64,000 nt of DNA from Diprion similis. Lineage: Eukaryota > Arthropoda > Insecta > Hymenoptera > Diprionidae. The DNA lies in assembly GCF_021155765.1 (NCBI RefSeq), contig NC_060107.1, positions 3,483,501 to 3,547,500 of the forward strand, given 5' to 3'. The notes below the pieces were generated by a model. It was not told the DNA's origin. It did not search any database and was given only the letters and a program-made list of their open reading frames with translations. How positions within the stretch are numbered: the first letter of the stretch is position 1; each line of letters starts with the position of its first letter. A program made the translations under genes and the position numbers. This document shows positions 28,517 through 39,959 of the stretch, in pieces.

Positions 28517-29304
28517 GTGGCCTTGAGTCATTATCCTTATCTTTTCTCTTGTATAACTCAACGAAATTCAAATCAAGATCTTAAAAAAACAACAAAGCTG
28601 AGCTGCGTTATTCCCCGCGTGTGTTATTTTTACTGACTACCCAATTAATCATTCTGAACATTACTCTATTTATAATACATAATTGTATGGTATTGTACGA
28701 TTAGCACTACTTGTTTGGGCGTTGACCAGAGATATTTGCAAAGACGGCAGACCCTAGATAAATCTTCTTAACAAATCCGTTGCAAGTCTGGAGTGATCCG
28801 CCAAATGGCTCTGAGGATAATTGCAGTTCCCGCACATACCGACTCGTTCGACAGGATCATGACAATTGCACCCAAATGAGTTGATTTATTTTTTAATCGT
28901 TTTTTGGTTATCTTTTGGTGTTTGACAGTGATATGCAAAATAGTTTGCTGCTCATTTTTTGGTGTTCAATGGACATACATACAACTTTTAGTAGACTCTG
29001 AATTATCTGTAAAAATTTTCGAAAAGAATACAGAAAAACCAATAAAACGAGTGTAGTTAGGCCATAGATTTCTATATATACACACATAGAAATCTGTGAG
29101 TTAGGCACTAGTTCCAGAAGTTTGTCTAGTCCGTATTAGAGATCACTGATGTAGGCTCTGCAGATACTGTTCTCTCCGTCGGTAACAGTTGTTTATCATT
29201 CATATATTATATTATTCGCCTGACCGGCTAGTTAGGTACCTAATTCCTAAAGTTGATTTCTTATAAATTGGACCCTCTCTTATTGAGGGAATTTAATTAA
29301 AAAA
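28517..29304. other. Intergenic region upstream of mRpL9
   Basis: AT-rich DNA with no coding signal that I can support. It contains one perfect hairpin (listed separately) and the mRpL9 5' flank. Confidence 0.5.
29063..29098. repeat. Inverted repeat, 13-bp stem with 10-nt loop
   Basis: Arms at 29063-29075 and 29086-29098 pair over 13 bp, with ten perfect pairs (AGATTTCTAT against ATAGAAATCT) next to the loop and one G-T pair beyond. It is too short for a typical microRNA precursor. It may be a small palindrome of no function. Confidence 0.7.
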
Positions 29305-30188
29305 ATGTGGAATAGTTCGGTGAACTTGTCAAAGAATCTTCATTACTTGTCTTCCCCATTTTTGGCCGCGTATAATGGTTTTCTATCACAACAAACACGG
29401 GTAAGAAATGCGTATCGTAACCTCAAACGTTAGATTTGTTCACATTACGTATATATAACATGTATGTGAAATTGTGATTACTTCAGAACACATTTATACT
29501 GAAGAGGAGAACGCCTCCTGGCCTCGCAAAGAAAAATGGTCCAGCGAAAGTCCTCAGAGGAAGACACTTTGTTTATGACCTTATCGAGGATACCAATACC
29601 CGCAAGAAGCCAGATTTGCAATTGATTTTGACATCGTACGTCGAAGGCCTGGGTGACAAAGGAGACTTAGTTACAATTCCACGTAATAAAGCTTATAACA
29701 AGCTTTTATTGCCAGGATTAGCATCATATGCGACTCCGGAAAATATTGATTCGATTAAAGCGACTGCAGATGATCAGGACCGTAAATACAGCAGTCCTTA
29801 TGTGGAACGTCTGATTAAAGTTTTTTCGACTAGGATAGTGCCTGTTCTAATGTCAAATACCAATGCATGGGTGTTGGAAAAATGGCATATCAGAACATGG
29901 CTTCGCAGATCTGGATTTCACCTGCAAGATGAATCTATAACACTTCCCGATAAACCAATTTCAGGACCAAATCCTTCAATAGAGGGAAAAGACTTTTACA
30001 TTACCGTTACAATAAATAAAAAAGAACAGGTCAAAGTAAAATGTAGATTATATCAAATTGATAAAAAGAAGTTCACAGTGCCTGATGAGTATTACAAAGA
30101 TACTGCAGAACCCATTTTTCCTGAAGATAAAGCTATCTTAGATACAATACCAGGAATCTTCTTTAAGGAATCTAAAAGTCGTATTTAG
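29305..30188 (+). CDS. mRpL9: Mitochondrial ribosomal protein L9 (bL9m)
   Basis: Two exons, 29305-29400 and 29487-30188, phase 0, with donor GTAAGA and acceptor TTCAG; 265 residues, the usual metazoan length. The protein is a component of the large subunit of the mitochondrial ribosome. The N-terminus (about residues 1-35) is rich in N, S, L and basic residues with few acids, as expected for a mitochondrial presequence. Then comes the bL9 N-terminal domain: a basic GRHFVYDLIED segment, LQLILTSYVEGLGDKGDLVTI (about 75-95), a conserved glycine/lysine-rich binding loop, NKLLLPGLASYATPENI, and the family's C-terminal part. Exon 1 is short and non-conserved; the ATG at 29305 is the first in frame after a stop. 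PPP1R36 follows on the same strand about 680 bp downstream. Confidence 0.95.
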
Positions 30189-30214
30189 TCTATTGTGAGA
30201 ATCCCGTAATTGTT

Positions 30215-30220
30215 AATAAA
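30215..30220 (+). terminator. Poly(A) signal AATAAA of mRpL9
   Basis: Canonical signal 27 nt after the mRpL9 stop codon, giving a very short 3' UTR typical of ribosomal-protein genes. Confidence 0.7.
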
Positions 30221-30868
30221 AGTATGAAGTCTAAACATATTTGATCATTCATTTCTTATTCATTATTATTTCCCAAATCATATGATGTCCAATAATAATA
30301 TTATTTCAATATTTGGTATCACTTTATACGAACACGTGCGATTACGTGAGGTTGAAGTTCATACTATTCACACAACTAAATGTGAACATAAAGTCCAGTT
30401 ACTTCAAGTATTACATTTTTTAGGAGAGAGCGAATGAAAAATAAAGTATTCAAATATTTAATGTTACGATTGAAACTAGTTTTCTACATCCCCTAAATCT
30501 TGAACAGTTGGAAGTAACTGCATTTTGATCTTATATATTGTTTTACCATGTTACGAGTTACTCAATCTCATTCGAGTTCACATGAATATGCTTTAAAGGA
30601 AGCAAGCAGCGAGGTATTATATTATATTCTTCTTCTACACTATTCCACAAATCAAACTTACCTTTGTAAGGTATCATTTCATACAACAAAACAGAATTCA
30701 TTATATCATGATAGTGCTGTAGCTCAAATTCAGGGCGACTATTATTTGATCAATACTCAGTGCAGTTCATGCTCTACAGTGTGATGTTTTCTTTTCAGCT
30801 TCATTCAAACAGAATTTTTCATTCGTGTTAATTTTTAACTAGATTCGAACGTATATAAAACATTAACT
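30221..30868. other. Intergenic, mRpL9 to PPP1R36
   Basis: AT-rich spacer. A 78-codon open frame at 30548 shows no family resemblance and is not called. Nothing else is seen. Confidence 0.5.
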
Positions 30869-33800
30869 ATGCAGGCGGCTGTTATTCCATGTGAAAAAAG
30901 ATTTGTATGGGACGAAGGCAACTACTGCTTGTATTTATTGGGGTTTGTTCCGAAGTCAAATTGATTACCATTACTTAGCCCAGCTTCTACATAAATTGAA
31001 TTCAGCAATTTCAATATTGTCAAACAGAATAAATGAATTCACAAATCGTGTGATATTTTTAAAGTATCCACTAGTATAACTGGTTCACAAATTAGCTAAT
31101 GACTCAACGTTAAGATATGATCTTATTAGTACAAATTAGATCGATCTTGCCTATGGCATATATTCTTGTTACGATTTTTATGCACATTGATAATATCACA
31201 GCAGAGCACCGAAACAAGAGAGTGAACAAGCAGGCAATGGTCACAGAAAACATCCTCAAAAATCGAAAAAATCCGATGTCTACTGTCCACATACCTATCT
31301 AGAATTGAAATTTGCTGAAACTTTAAGTCCGGACGATAAGGTAAAAATAGTCAAAATGGTCTTAAAAGGAAACATGTTAGTTGAACGACACAAGCCTTCT
31401 GACATTGCTTGAATCGCTGTGCTAGATCCATGATCATTCACTATATGATATTTTAACAGATGCAATTTAGGAGGAACTTCATGAGAAAAGTTGCACCTAC
31501 CGAACCAAATGTGATTACTCTTCAAGATATTAAAGATATTGTGATATTCCTGGCGATAAATCCCATCAGTTTAGAGTTTATCAACTTCTTTCATGAGCCG
31601 GTGGTGGATCGATTTTTGAGGTCTCTTATAATCTATTTCCAACATTACATAGAAGTATGGGAAGATTTGTGCCAGAAGCGAGCAGCCACAGCAAAAAAAG
31701 CTCCAAATCCTCTAGCATCGGGTGGGCAGTTGAGGCAGAGCGATGAAATGCAGAATTTGCGATCTCTGGTCGGTCGAGAATATTGCGATATATTGATTGG
31801 AGCCAAGGACAGTCTCCCGTACCACCACATGGTTGTTAATAAAAAATCACCCAGTGAAGAACCGTCTGGACAGTCGCAAGGAGAAAAAGATCTGAGAATT
31901 TTTGAAACTCTAATCAGGATGTCGCATAAAGTCGTCTGGATTGCTCTACAAAGAAAACACTCATGTCTCATTGGTTGGTCACTACTTTTTGCGATGAAAA
32001 ATATTCTTTTCTTCAAACAATTTCTCTTTAGTTATTGTACTATCCCAAAAATTTGGAATAGAGATTTTCAATTTCTGTTTTTTACAGCCAAACTTAATGG
32101 TCAAATTAGTTGTTGTATTAAATTTCATAGGTCGGCCTGCACATGTAAATAAATGTGATTGAAGAGCACTTACTGTATGCAGTAGATTTTATGAAGCATT
32201 CTGTCACGCTCTCTATTGCCCGTGATACCTAATATGAATATTGTATATACTCATATTTCAGAAATAGAGATGCATCGATTGTTCAGAACAGATTCTTTCA
32301 ACACAGCAAAACGTTTGTGCGGCAGTTTAATTACAGATACTATGTCTGAGGATGAGATTCGCGTTTTGCAGGGGCCCAAAATACCTGCTAAGAGGACGCT
32401 CCTAAGAAACTCGCCCTTGCCTTATCAAATCATAAACACAATCTGTGACTATCGTGTCTTATCTATAGGTAATAGCGTTCACATTGCATATTACAGAACT
32501 TACGAAGCTCAAAAACTAAGAAACGTTAATCAGCATACCTAAATAAACTGACAAATATGAATATAGTTTAACTGACTTAAAATTCTATTTTTTTTTACAT
32601 CAAAATGACTGTTATGTCAAACGAGTGGAATTTTTTAAATGATGATGAAATATGTGTCGAATTATAGGAATTCCGTATTTTGAAACACATGACCCAAGAA
32701 TTGAATATTTAGAAAAAGCTTTACTGGCGGATGAAGCTGAGTTACGAGACTTAGGAATTGCAGTAGGTATCTTAGGTCAACCGCGTACGGATTATGATAT
32801 GATGCTTATACGTACGAACATGGATGAAGATAAGCCAGATGATCAGACGAACGTTGACTTGGAAAAAGAGAAATGGGAAAAGAGGGACTCTGAGGGAGTC
32901 CAAAAGAGAATTGTGAGTTGATACGAAACGTAGGTTTCATTCTGATTGCCAATATCCACAGCTATATTTTCATTCTAATGTACTACATACTCCACAATTT
33001 CACTTTAGACACAGTGAACAGAGTATGGATTTAAATATTATTTGTCGTGAAATCCATAGAATTCTAACTCCACATTTTCAGTTCCATGTTGGGAGATCTA
33101 AGAAGCTTTGTTCAAATCCTGTTTTTAATTACTCGTGTTTATTTCTCTATGCATATTAATAATAATTAGATGAATAATTTATACATGAATACCTTATAAT
33201 ATTAACTTGTTTAATGAATGAAGAATTTTTATCGAATCTAAACTAGCGTAGGTACTGTAACAGGTAATATTCTATTACTGTTTTCATCGTATTTGGCAGT
33301 GACTTAGAGATCCACGTTTAAAAATTAGGAATGAAAAGCTGAAATCATTAATGAACAAAATCTTGCAACGTTATAGCATACAATTTTAATTTCTAGTAAC
33401 TTCTTCAAAGATTTCGTCGACCATTTGATGTTGCTATTCGTGGGAACTTTTCTCTGTCTCTGTAGCAAGTGGTCATAGGATACAATTATGAGGCTGCTTA
33501 ATTGACATCTATTCAATTTATCAACGAATAGTAGGTGACGATTACGTATTTCAGTATGACTTTCATAATTGGAGAAAAAATAAATCGAGAAACAAGATGA
33601 GAAACGTGATACAATTTCACGCATGGACAAAAAATAAAACCTTTTAACGTTTCTTAGCAGGGAGTGAAGATATATAAAATCTTAACTGTATAATCGATAC
33701 ATAATTTGATCGAGTGTCCCATTGTTCAATTCAACTAATTAAAATTGGAGTTAGGACTCTGTGGCTTTCAGGTACATATTTCGATGCTACTGCGAAAAAC

Positions 33801-34040
33801 GTAACTCGAGAATGTTAATGTTTTCAGCAATTACATGAGCTGCACGAAATTATAAGTATGCCAACGTTTGGAGATGATCCAGAATTAATTGCTGAGTATC
33901 CAGTTGAACCTGGCTCGGTGAAATGTGGGGGTAGTCAGGCAGCAAGAGAAGTTGCGCGGAAAAAGTGGATTGCCAGAGCTGTCAACTGCTCCAATAAGAA
34001 TTATACCGATATTGCCTCTATAGAAGCCAACGAACAATAA
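30869..34040 (+). CDS. PPP1R36: Protein phosphatase 1 regulatory subunit 36-like
   Basis: Six exons by my reconstruction: 30869-30942, 31202-31340, 31460-31973, 32262-32468, 32668-32912 and 33828-34040. All phases agree (2, 0, 1, 1, 0) and total 1,392 nt, 463 residues. Vertebrate PPP1R36 is a testis-expressed protein that binds and inhibits protein phosphatase 1. Recognition rests on a chain of conserved blocks in order: a FL..LI.YF.HY.E segment in exon 3, a REYC..LIGAKD...HHM block, KVVWIAL, the exon 3-4 junction restoring EIEMHRLFRTDSFN, and VGILGQPR in exon 5. The KVVW at about residue 228 fits the loose RVxF-type PP1 docking pattern but is inference. Exon 1 has a non-consensus donor (GTTTGT) and is the least certain part; further 5' exons are possible. 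The last exon, with a long intron before it, is Ala/Arg/Lys-rich and less conserved. Confidence 0.8.
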
Positions 34041-36250
34041 TTCCAAATAGTTTTATAAAAATCGTATCAATACCGCAGCGGTATGAACTGGGGCATTTCC
34101 TACGTATTTTTTGCTTCAAATTTACAATGTGAGTTTTCTTGCCTCTAAATCCATTGAATTATCTACCGTAACAGCATATGCAATTGTTTATTGTCAGAAT
34201 CGAATCAATTTTCATCTTTAGACAGGAAAGCTTAAATCATTATTGTATACAGTTCATAAGCGATTCTTGGTTTTGAATGAAAAATATGTCAAAGTCAATT
34301 TAAGACATTCAGTTTCAAGAGATCCATACCTCATAAAAATCACAAGTATCATTGTAAACTTGATTACGATAAGTTTGATATAATCATGTTTTCAACATTC
34401 AATTCAATACTATGAAAAATATCATGTGAAAATTGTTCTAGTCTTCTGATGATTTTGTCATTTGACTAATACGTACATTGTTAAAAGTTTCAGTGATTCT
34501 GCATTACTTATTCAAAGTTACGAACTTTGGCCTCACTTGCTCACCTATTTTGTCACAATCAGGGCGCGAATTACTATAAATTTTAGCTATCGAGCCGTGT
34601 AACGTTCGGATCCTGAACTTGCACCAGAATAATTAGCCTCTGTAGCATTTAATAACGAGTTTTTTTTTGAGTATGGAAATCAGTTGATGAAAATATGGTC
34701 GGTAATTGTTGAAGCAAAAAATTAATTTGAACTTTGTTGCATATGAATGATAGAACCGATGAGTCAGAAATGGGATTGTCAATGTGCGGAGATAATCAAT
34801 TAGCTTTATGAAAATGCGCTGTTAGTTTTTCTTTCTCTTTTTTTCTTTGTATAAAATAAATGTGTGAAATGGGGAAAGATATGACTAAGTGCTATGAGGC
34901 AATGTAAAAAATATGCTTATTATAATTGGTACTGCCTAATCAGAGTAGTAATTATAATATGTTACAAGACATAAACATATAGGTACATTGGAGCAGCGGA
35001 CAATGGTGCTACGTTCGTGTGTGACATTCTTATTTCCCATTAATGATAATATAACTGCCAACTATTCAATTAAATATAGCTGTAACCGTTAACAGTAAGG
35101 ATACAACAGTATTGAACCTCCAATATGGAGTCTCACTGGTTACTAGTTTTACTTTCGCTTGCACGCAACATATATTTAATTCGTATAACAAATTTATTTT
35201 GATGCACCTTGTGGTGTTGCACTACCGCAATCATATCTGGAGGAACGATCTTTCAAAACTGTGAAATTTTATTCAATTTTCCTTACACTGTTTTTTTTTT
35301 TTACACAAAACCTCCCGACGTAGCGCCAGTGTAGTTTTAATCAAATAATTTACACCAATATTTGATTTGCAGTGTTTCAATAAATAAATAGCGACTATCT
35401 AACAATTCTGAAAGTTTGATCCCCATTCAAAATAATGAAACTAGAAAAGAAATACCCATTCTTTCGTTTAAACGGGTGAGAAAGACTTTGCGCGGACGTT
35501 AGCAAAGGTTGCAATTTACAATTCTTGCAACTTGACACTCCATTTGAATTTCTCATTGTTATACTATTGTTTAATTGTAACTAACAAATAATTAATAATT
35601 GTCTAGATGAATATAATACAGCGTGGATCTGGCGAAAATATCGATCGTTATGCGTTCATATTAATATTATTAATTATAACATTTTGATGCATGAATCACG
35701 ATTGATAAAACAGATGTGTTATGTGTATGAGGTACGCTTCTTATCAATTCAGTCGTGTGTCTGTGCAACGGTGCAGCTGATCCGATTCCATAATGATTAT
35801 AAGATGAAGAATTATTACTTCTAAAGAAGGAAAATTAGAAAATATCTCCTTGCTGATTAACCATCAGGTATAATGAGAACAAAAGGGCATCTTAGTCATA
35901 TTTTGAATAAAAAATTTCGTACAATATTACCAAGTTCGTAAACTTAAGATTGGAAACGAAATTTTTATCACTAACTGTAATTATTGGTATAATCAAACAT
36001 CCTCAAAATATGATAAAACACTTATCCTCTTGTTCGCACTACTCCGACTGAGCTTAGTTATACTCATCCAATATAGATACCACTCTTTAACAATATTCAG
36101 AAATTGTAATAACTATACATCCACAGTTAGTAGTACAACATTTCATTTTTCGAGCACAGACACAAACAGCATTTTTTCTACGTTATAAGGAACACGGGCG
36201 AACCTAATCATTTCAGGGTTGCATTAATGAGGTGCGAGGGGTGGAGGGGG
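34041..36250. other. Convergent 3' regions, PPP1R36 and INO80D
   Basis: About 2.2 kb of AT-rich DNA between two convergent stop codons. It should hold both 3' UTRs; AATAAA at 34855-34860 is a possible PPP1R36 signal and TTTATT at 35193-35198 a possible INO80D signal. No conserved frame is seen. Confidence 0.5.
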
Positions 36251-38988
36251 CTACGAAGCAATGTCGGACATGAGCTGGGCAAGCAAAGCAGGCTCTAATA
36301 GACCGTGACTTTGACCCATGCGCTCTAAATTGCGAACATCTTTATCCACTGCTTCCAAAGCCCGCTCCAGCTCTTCTTCCTCTTCTCTTGAAGGCTCGTA
36401 CTCCCCATTTCTGCTCTCTGGAACAAAACATTGCCGAAAGTTTTATCAGACACACGCTTTTTACTTTCATTCGTATTTTTCTTCTATTAGTTAACATTAA
36501 CTATTGAGAATTGCAGCAACACCATGATCCGCTACAGATAAAGAGACCAAAAAAGTGAGAGAAAGAAAGAAAGAGAGAATTTATCAAATACTATCTGACC
36601 TTTATTTATTGATACACAATAAGGACGTTCAGCACAGTATTTACTACTAGCGTGCTTCAGAAAAGGTATTTACCATTCTTATTACCTTTAATCACCCAAA
36701 TCTACTGTGCCTAAGTTTTTAAGATTACATCTTTCGGAAGTATCTGTATATTTTTTGTCCCAGTTATACGAGACGATTGTGTTGTACATTAATTAAATGA
36801 TATTAAAGAATAAGTTGACTTAGGCACGACTTCAAAATCATTTCACTCTAGCTCAGATTTTGGTGGGATTAACGTTAGACTAAAAAAGGCAAATTATTTT
36901 TTGTTAAATTTTCTACATGCACCTCCAAAGTTAAAACATAGACTGCATGCTCTTCATGAGATCGTTAAAATAATGACGACTAAAGGCTTTTTATCCCTGA
37001 TTCCTTTACACATTCATTTCCAACATTCAGTTCATCATAGCAGGATACGTAAATAACATAGCATTGCACATTTTTGCTTCTGCAGAAATATTCTTAGACA
37101 ACTTTCTCGGTTTCTTAATGGCCGCAGCATTTTGTTTCATTTTGCTACCAATCTTGTTTCGACTACACATGCAGGCTACTAAAGTAACAATTCCTTAGAA
37201 TTCGAATTTTCTCATGTCCATTGTGATGCGTGTCCAGAATGACTAGAAGATTGTTAGACAATTATTCTTCGACAGTTCTTGGAGTCTTTAGCAACAGCAA
37301 TTAAAAAAAATATATATTTCATTTGACCAATTTGCTTATTTTGAAGTTGTATTGTATGCACTAAGTAATGCAAAATTGTGATTTCAATTGATTTCAAAGA
37401 ATTACTTGAAGATATCAACAGAGAATGACTTATTAACAGTCCTTGAAATATTTTATCCGATAACTGTATAAATAAATACCAAAATTGTTGCAAACAAATT
37501 GAAAAGATACCGATAAATAAATATTAGATTAAAACCGCTTCACAGATATAGAAAAAACAATCTGTTTCTATAAATAAACGTAACTTGAACACATAGCATA
37601 AACGAAAGAAATGATTTCATTTGTTGTATTATTTATTAACATGTATTACCAATAAATAAGTCATTGAACGCGTCGGCGGGCAAGTTATTGAGAACGTTGC
37701 CAAAATCATGTTCGGCCGGATCGAGGGAGGCGAATACTTCATGATCACCGAGATCAGCCTTGAGCGCTGTCCCAAGACCAAGGGATCCAAGACCAAGGCC
37801 CAAATTGAGGCCCGAAGAGTGCGAAGTACCTTGAGGGGCATTTAAATTGTTCAAAGTCTTTGTGTGATTATCGCTGGTACCGATCTGGTTCACGAAATGA
37901 TTCTGATCTTGAATAACGCCGCAATTTTTAGTCTCGGATCTACTACATGACGGTCTCTTTCGTTTCTTAGGTCTGGCTTTAGGCTTCGGTCTCGATATAG
38001 TTGGAGATGTGGGTTTTTTCCTTGCTTTTTTGGGTTTCGATTCTTGAGCTTTGCGGTGATAATTGTCCCTCTTTCTCGCGTGTTCAGGGCAAAGGGGTAG
38101 TTCGTGTGCTACGTCAAATACCGGTATACAGCACTGCGTGTTGTCGCTAAACTTTGCCGTGCAATGCTCGAACAGAAGTTGATCCCCATTGATCATTATG
38201 TGACGCGAACAGTGGCGCGTGCACGGCAATGATATCTGGCAGCAGCCTTCAACGCCGCACAAAGTGCCGACCAGAAGAGGACTATCGACCGCTTTACTGC
38301 TCCCCGGTGAATCATACAAGGCTCGGGCTGTTGCTTCAGGATCTCTCCAAGCAGCCTCCAGCAAACACTGCGCCTTCTCTTGCAACTGGCTTTCGGATTC
38401 GGGTCTACTCTTCTGTAGCTGAGCCAGTCGTCGTCTGAGCTGAGACCGTAGCTGCGATAATCGGGCAGATCTGTTCACGCCGCTTGTATTTTCGACCGAG
38501 AACCAGTGCCGCTGATATACTGCAGTTTCATCCCCGCTCGAGTCGCTGTCTGACATCTCGTCTCCAGCTCTAGGATAGTAAAGAAGCATGTGGTCTCGTC
38601 TGTGTCTTTTCGGCTTCAACCTAAGCAGGTTTTCAAGGTGTCTTTGCTTCCTATGGATAGAATTCGAAAACCTGAGCTCGAGACCCTGTTCTGTTCCCTC
38701 GACGTCGACCTCGGATTCTTTGTCTCTGTTCTCTATTCTTGAGACAGCCACCGATCCGGACTCAGGTTTGACCCTCTGTTTTGTACATTTGCCTTTGGCC
38801 CTGTGGTTCTTAACTATTTTATGGTTTAGACTGGGCTTGGAATTCTTGGAAGATTGGTTTTTGACATTCCTACTGTTTATAGCGGCGAGGGGCTCTGGCT
38901 CGTTAAATACGTAGGGATCGACTTCTTGGCGAGCCTCAGTTTTGAGCAGAGCCTTCAGCCGGTCTGAAAACTTCAACTTATTGTCCAT
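36251..38988 (-). CDS. INO80D: INO80 complex subunit D-like protein
   Basis: Two coding exons, 38988-37650 and 36417-36251, joined in phase 1; 501 residues. INO80D is a metazoan-specific subunit of the INO80 chromatin-remodelling complex in the nucleus. The key evidence is the Cys/His-rich zinc-binding domain at about 238-305: a C...C pair, PCTRHCSRH, LFEHCTAKFSDNTQC, IPVFDVAHELPLCPEHA, followed by a Lys/Arg/Pro-rich nuclear-localisation-like tract (KPKKARKK; KPKARPKKRKR). The short last exon supplies an acidic helix with EEEEELERALEAV, also seen in vertebrate INO80D; its junction with exon 1 restores an unbroken frame. KANSL2 is a related alternative, but the CTAKFSD and PVFDVAHE blocks favour INO80D. 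I start at the ATG at 38988; the frame is open further upstream to a GTG, so a 5' exon joining there is possible. The N-terminal zinc domain of the vertebrate protein is not seen. Confidence 0.85.
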
Positions 38989-39948
38989 GATTGAGCACAG
39001 GAGGCGAGGTAACTTCGCCGAATGCTTCGTCTGCTTTCCTCCGTTCCACCTGCATCCCCAAATGATCAAAAAATTCACCCGCACTCCTCGGGATAAGACT
39101 TGGATTACGCCGTATGTGTAGTGCCTTTTGTATGCACAACGAACACGTTATCAGCATTGGCTATCCACGCCGATCCATGCAACATCTTCGTTCCTTGTCT
39201 TGAGTTTCCTACACCCTGAGGATATCCAATATTAATTACGATAGTTTCATGCGATGCATTTTATACTTTACTGTGCAAGTAAACCAAGATCAACTCAATC
39301 TATGATCACAGTACTTGAAAACGTGAGCCTAGCCAATCTGTCTTCGGTTTAAATACACATTTTGTATCTTTGATATTATGTCGGTTGTTTTTTTACAAAC
39401 ACAAGTTGGGGTACCAGAATAAATGGAGATTATCAAGCGCACAGAAAGACGGAATCATTATTTAGTCAAGATTAAGCGTTGCCTCTGGGTTGACATCTCG
39501 ATTAAAACTTTTGACGTTGGGGCAGGTCACTGATTTTTGGTTATGTTCACTTTTTTTTTCATTCTTCATACAAATTATAAATGCAAGGCACTTTAACACC
39601 AGTGGATGATCGATCCAAGTTAAAGCTCTGACACGGTTTGAAAAGTATCTCTATTTTTTACTCATCAAAATTTAGGCTCCAAAATATTGCTGGTGTGTGT
39701 GTTGTGTGTGCGTGTGTGAATAATTCAACTGGATACTCGAGTGTGGTATATTTATTTACTGTACGCTTCGCCAAGGTCGTGAGTCAAACAGATTTCATCG
39801 GGCCTCGCTTCCGCCGTATGAAATGATCAAAAACACTCGATACTTAGTCCGAATGCACAATTTTTAATAAGAATTATAGAGGCATAAGCACAAAACCCAG
39901 TATGCATCGATAATAACATTAGAAAGACATGTCAGATGTGAAGGCAGC

Positions 39949-39959
39949 AAAATGGCCGC
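39949..39959 (+). promoter_or_regulatory. Candidate YY1/Pho-type site (AAAATGGCCGC)
   Basis: Matches the YY1/Pleiohomeotic consensus core AANATGGCNGC, in a locally GC-richer stretch about 960 bp upstream of the INO80D start codon, where its promoter could lie. One short match by eye; it could be chance. Confidence 0.3.

Noticed and set aside
30548-30784. 78-codon open frame between mRpL9 and PPP1R36
   Set aside because: No recognised family, and no splice join to the PPP1R36 exons that keeps the frame conserved.
30852-30859. TATATAAA as the PPP1R36 TATA box
   Set aside because: It lies only about 10 nt before the chosen ATG, so a start 30 nt downstream would miss the start codon. The real promoter must be further upstream.
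38219-38914. Plus-strand open frames opposite INO80D
   Set aside because: They are shadows of the INO80D coding exon in other frames.
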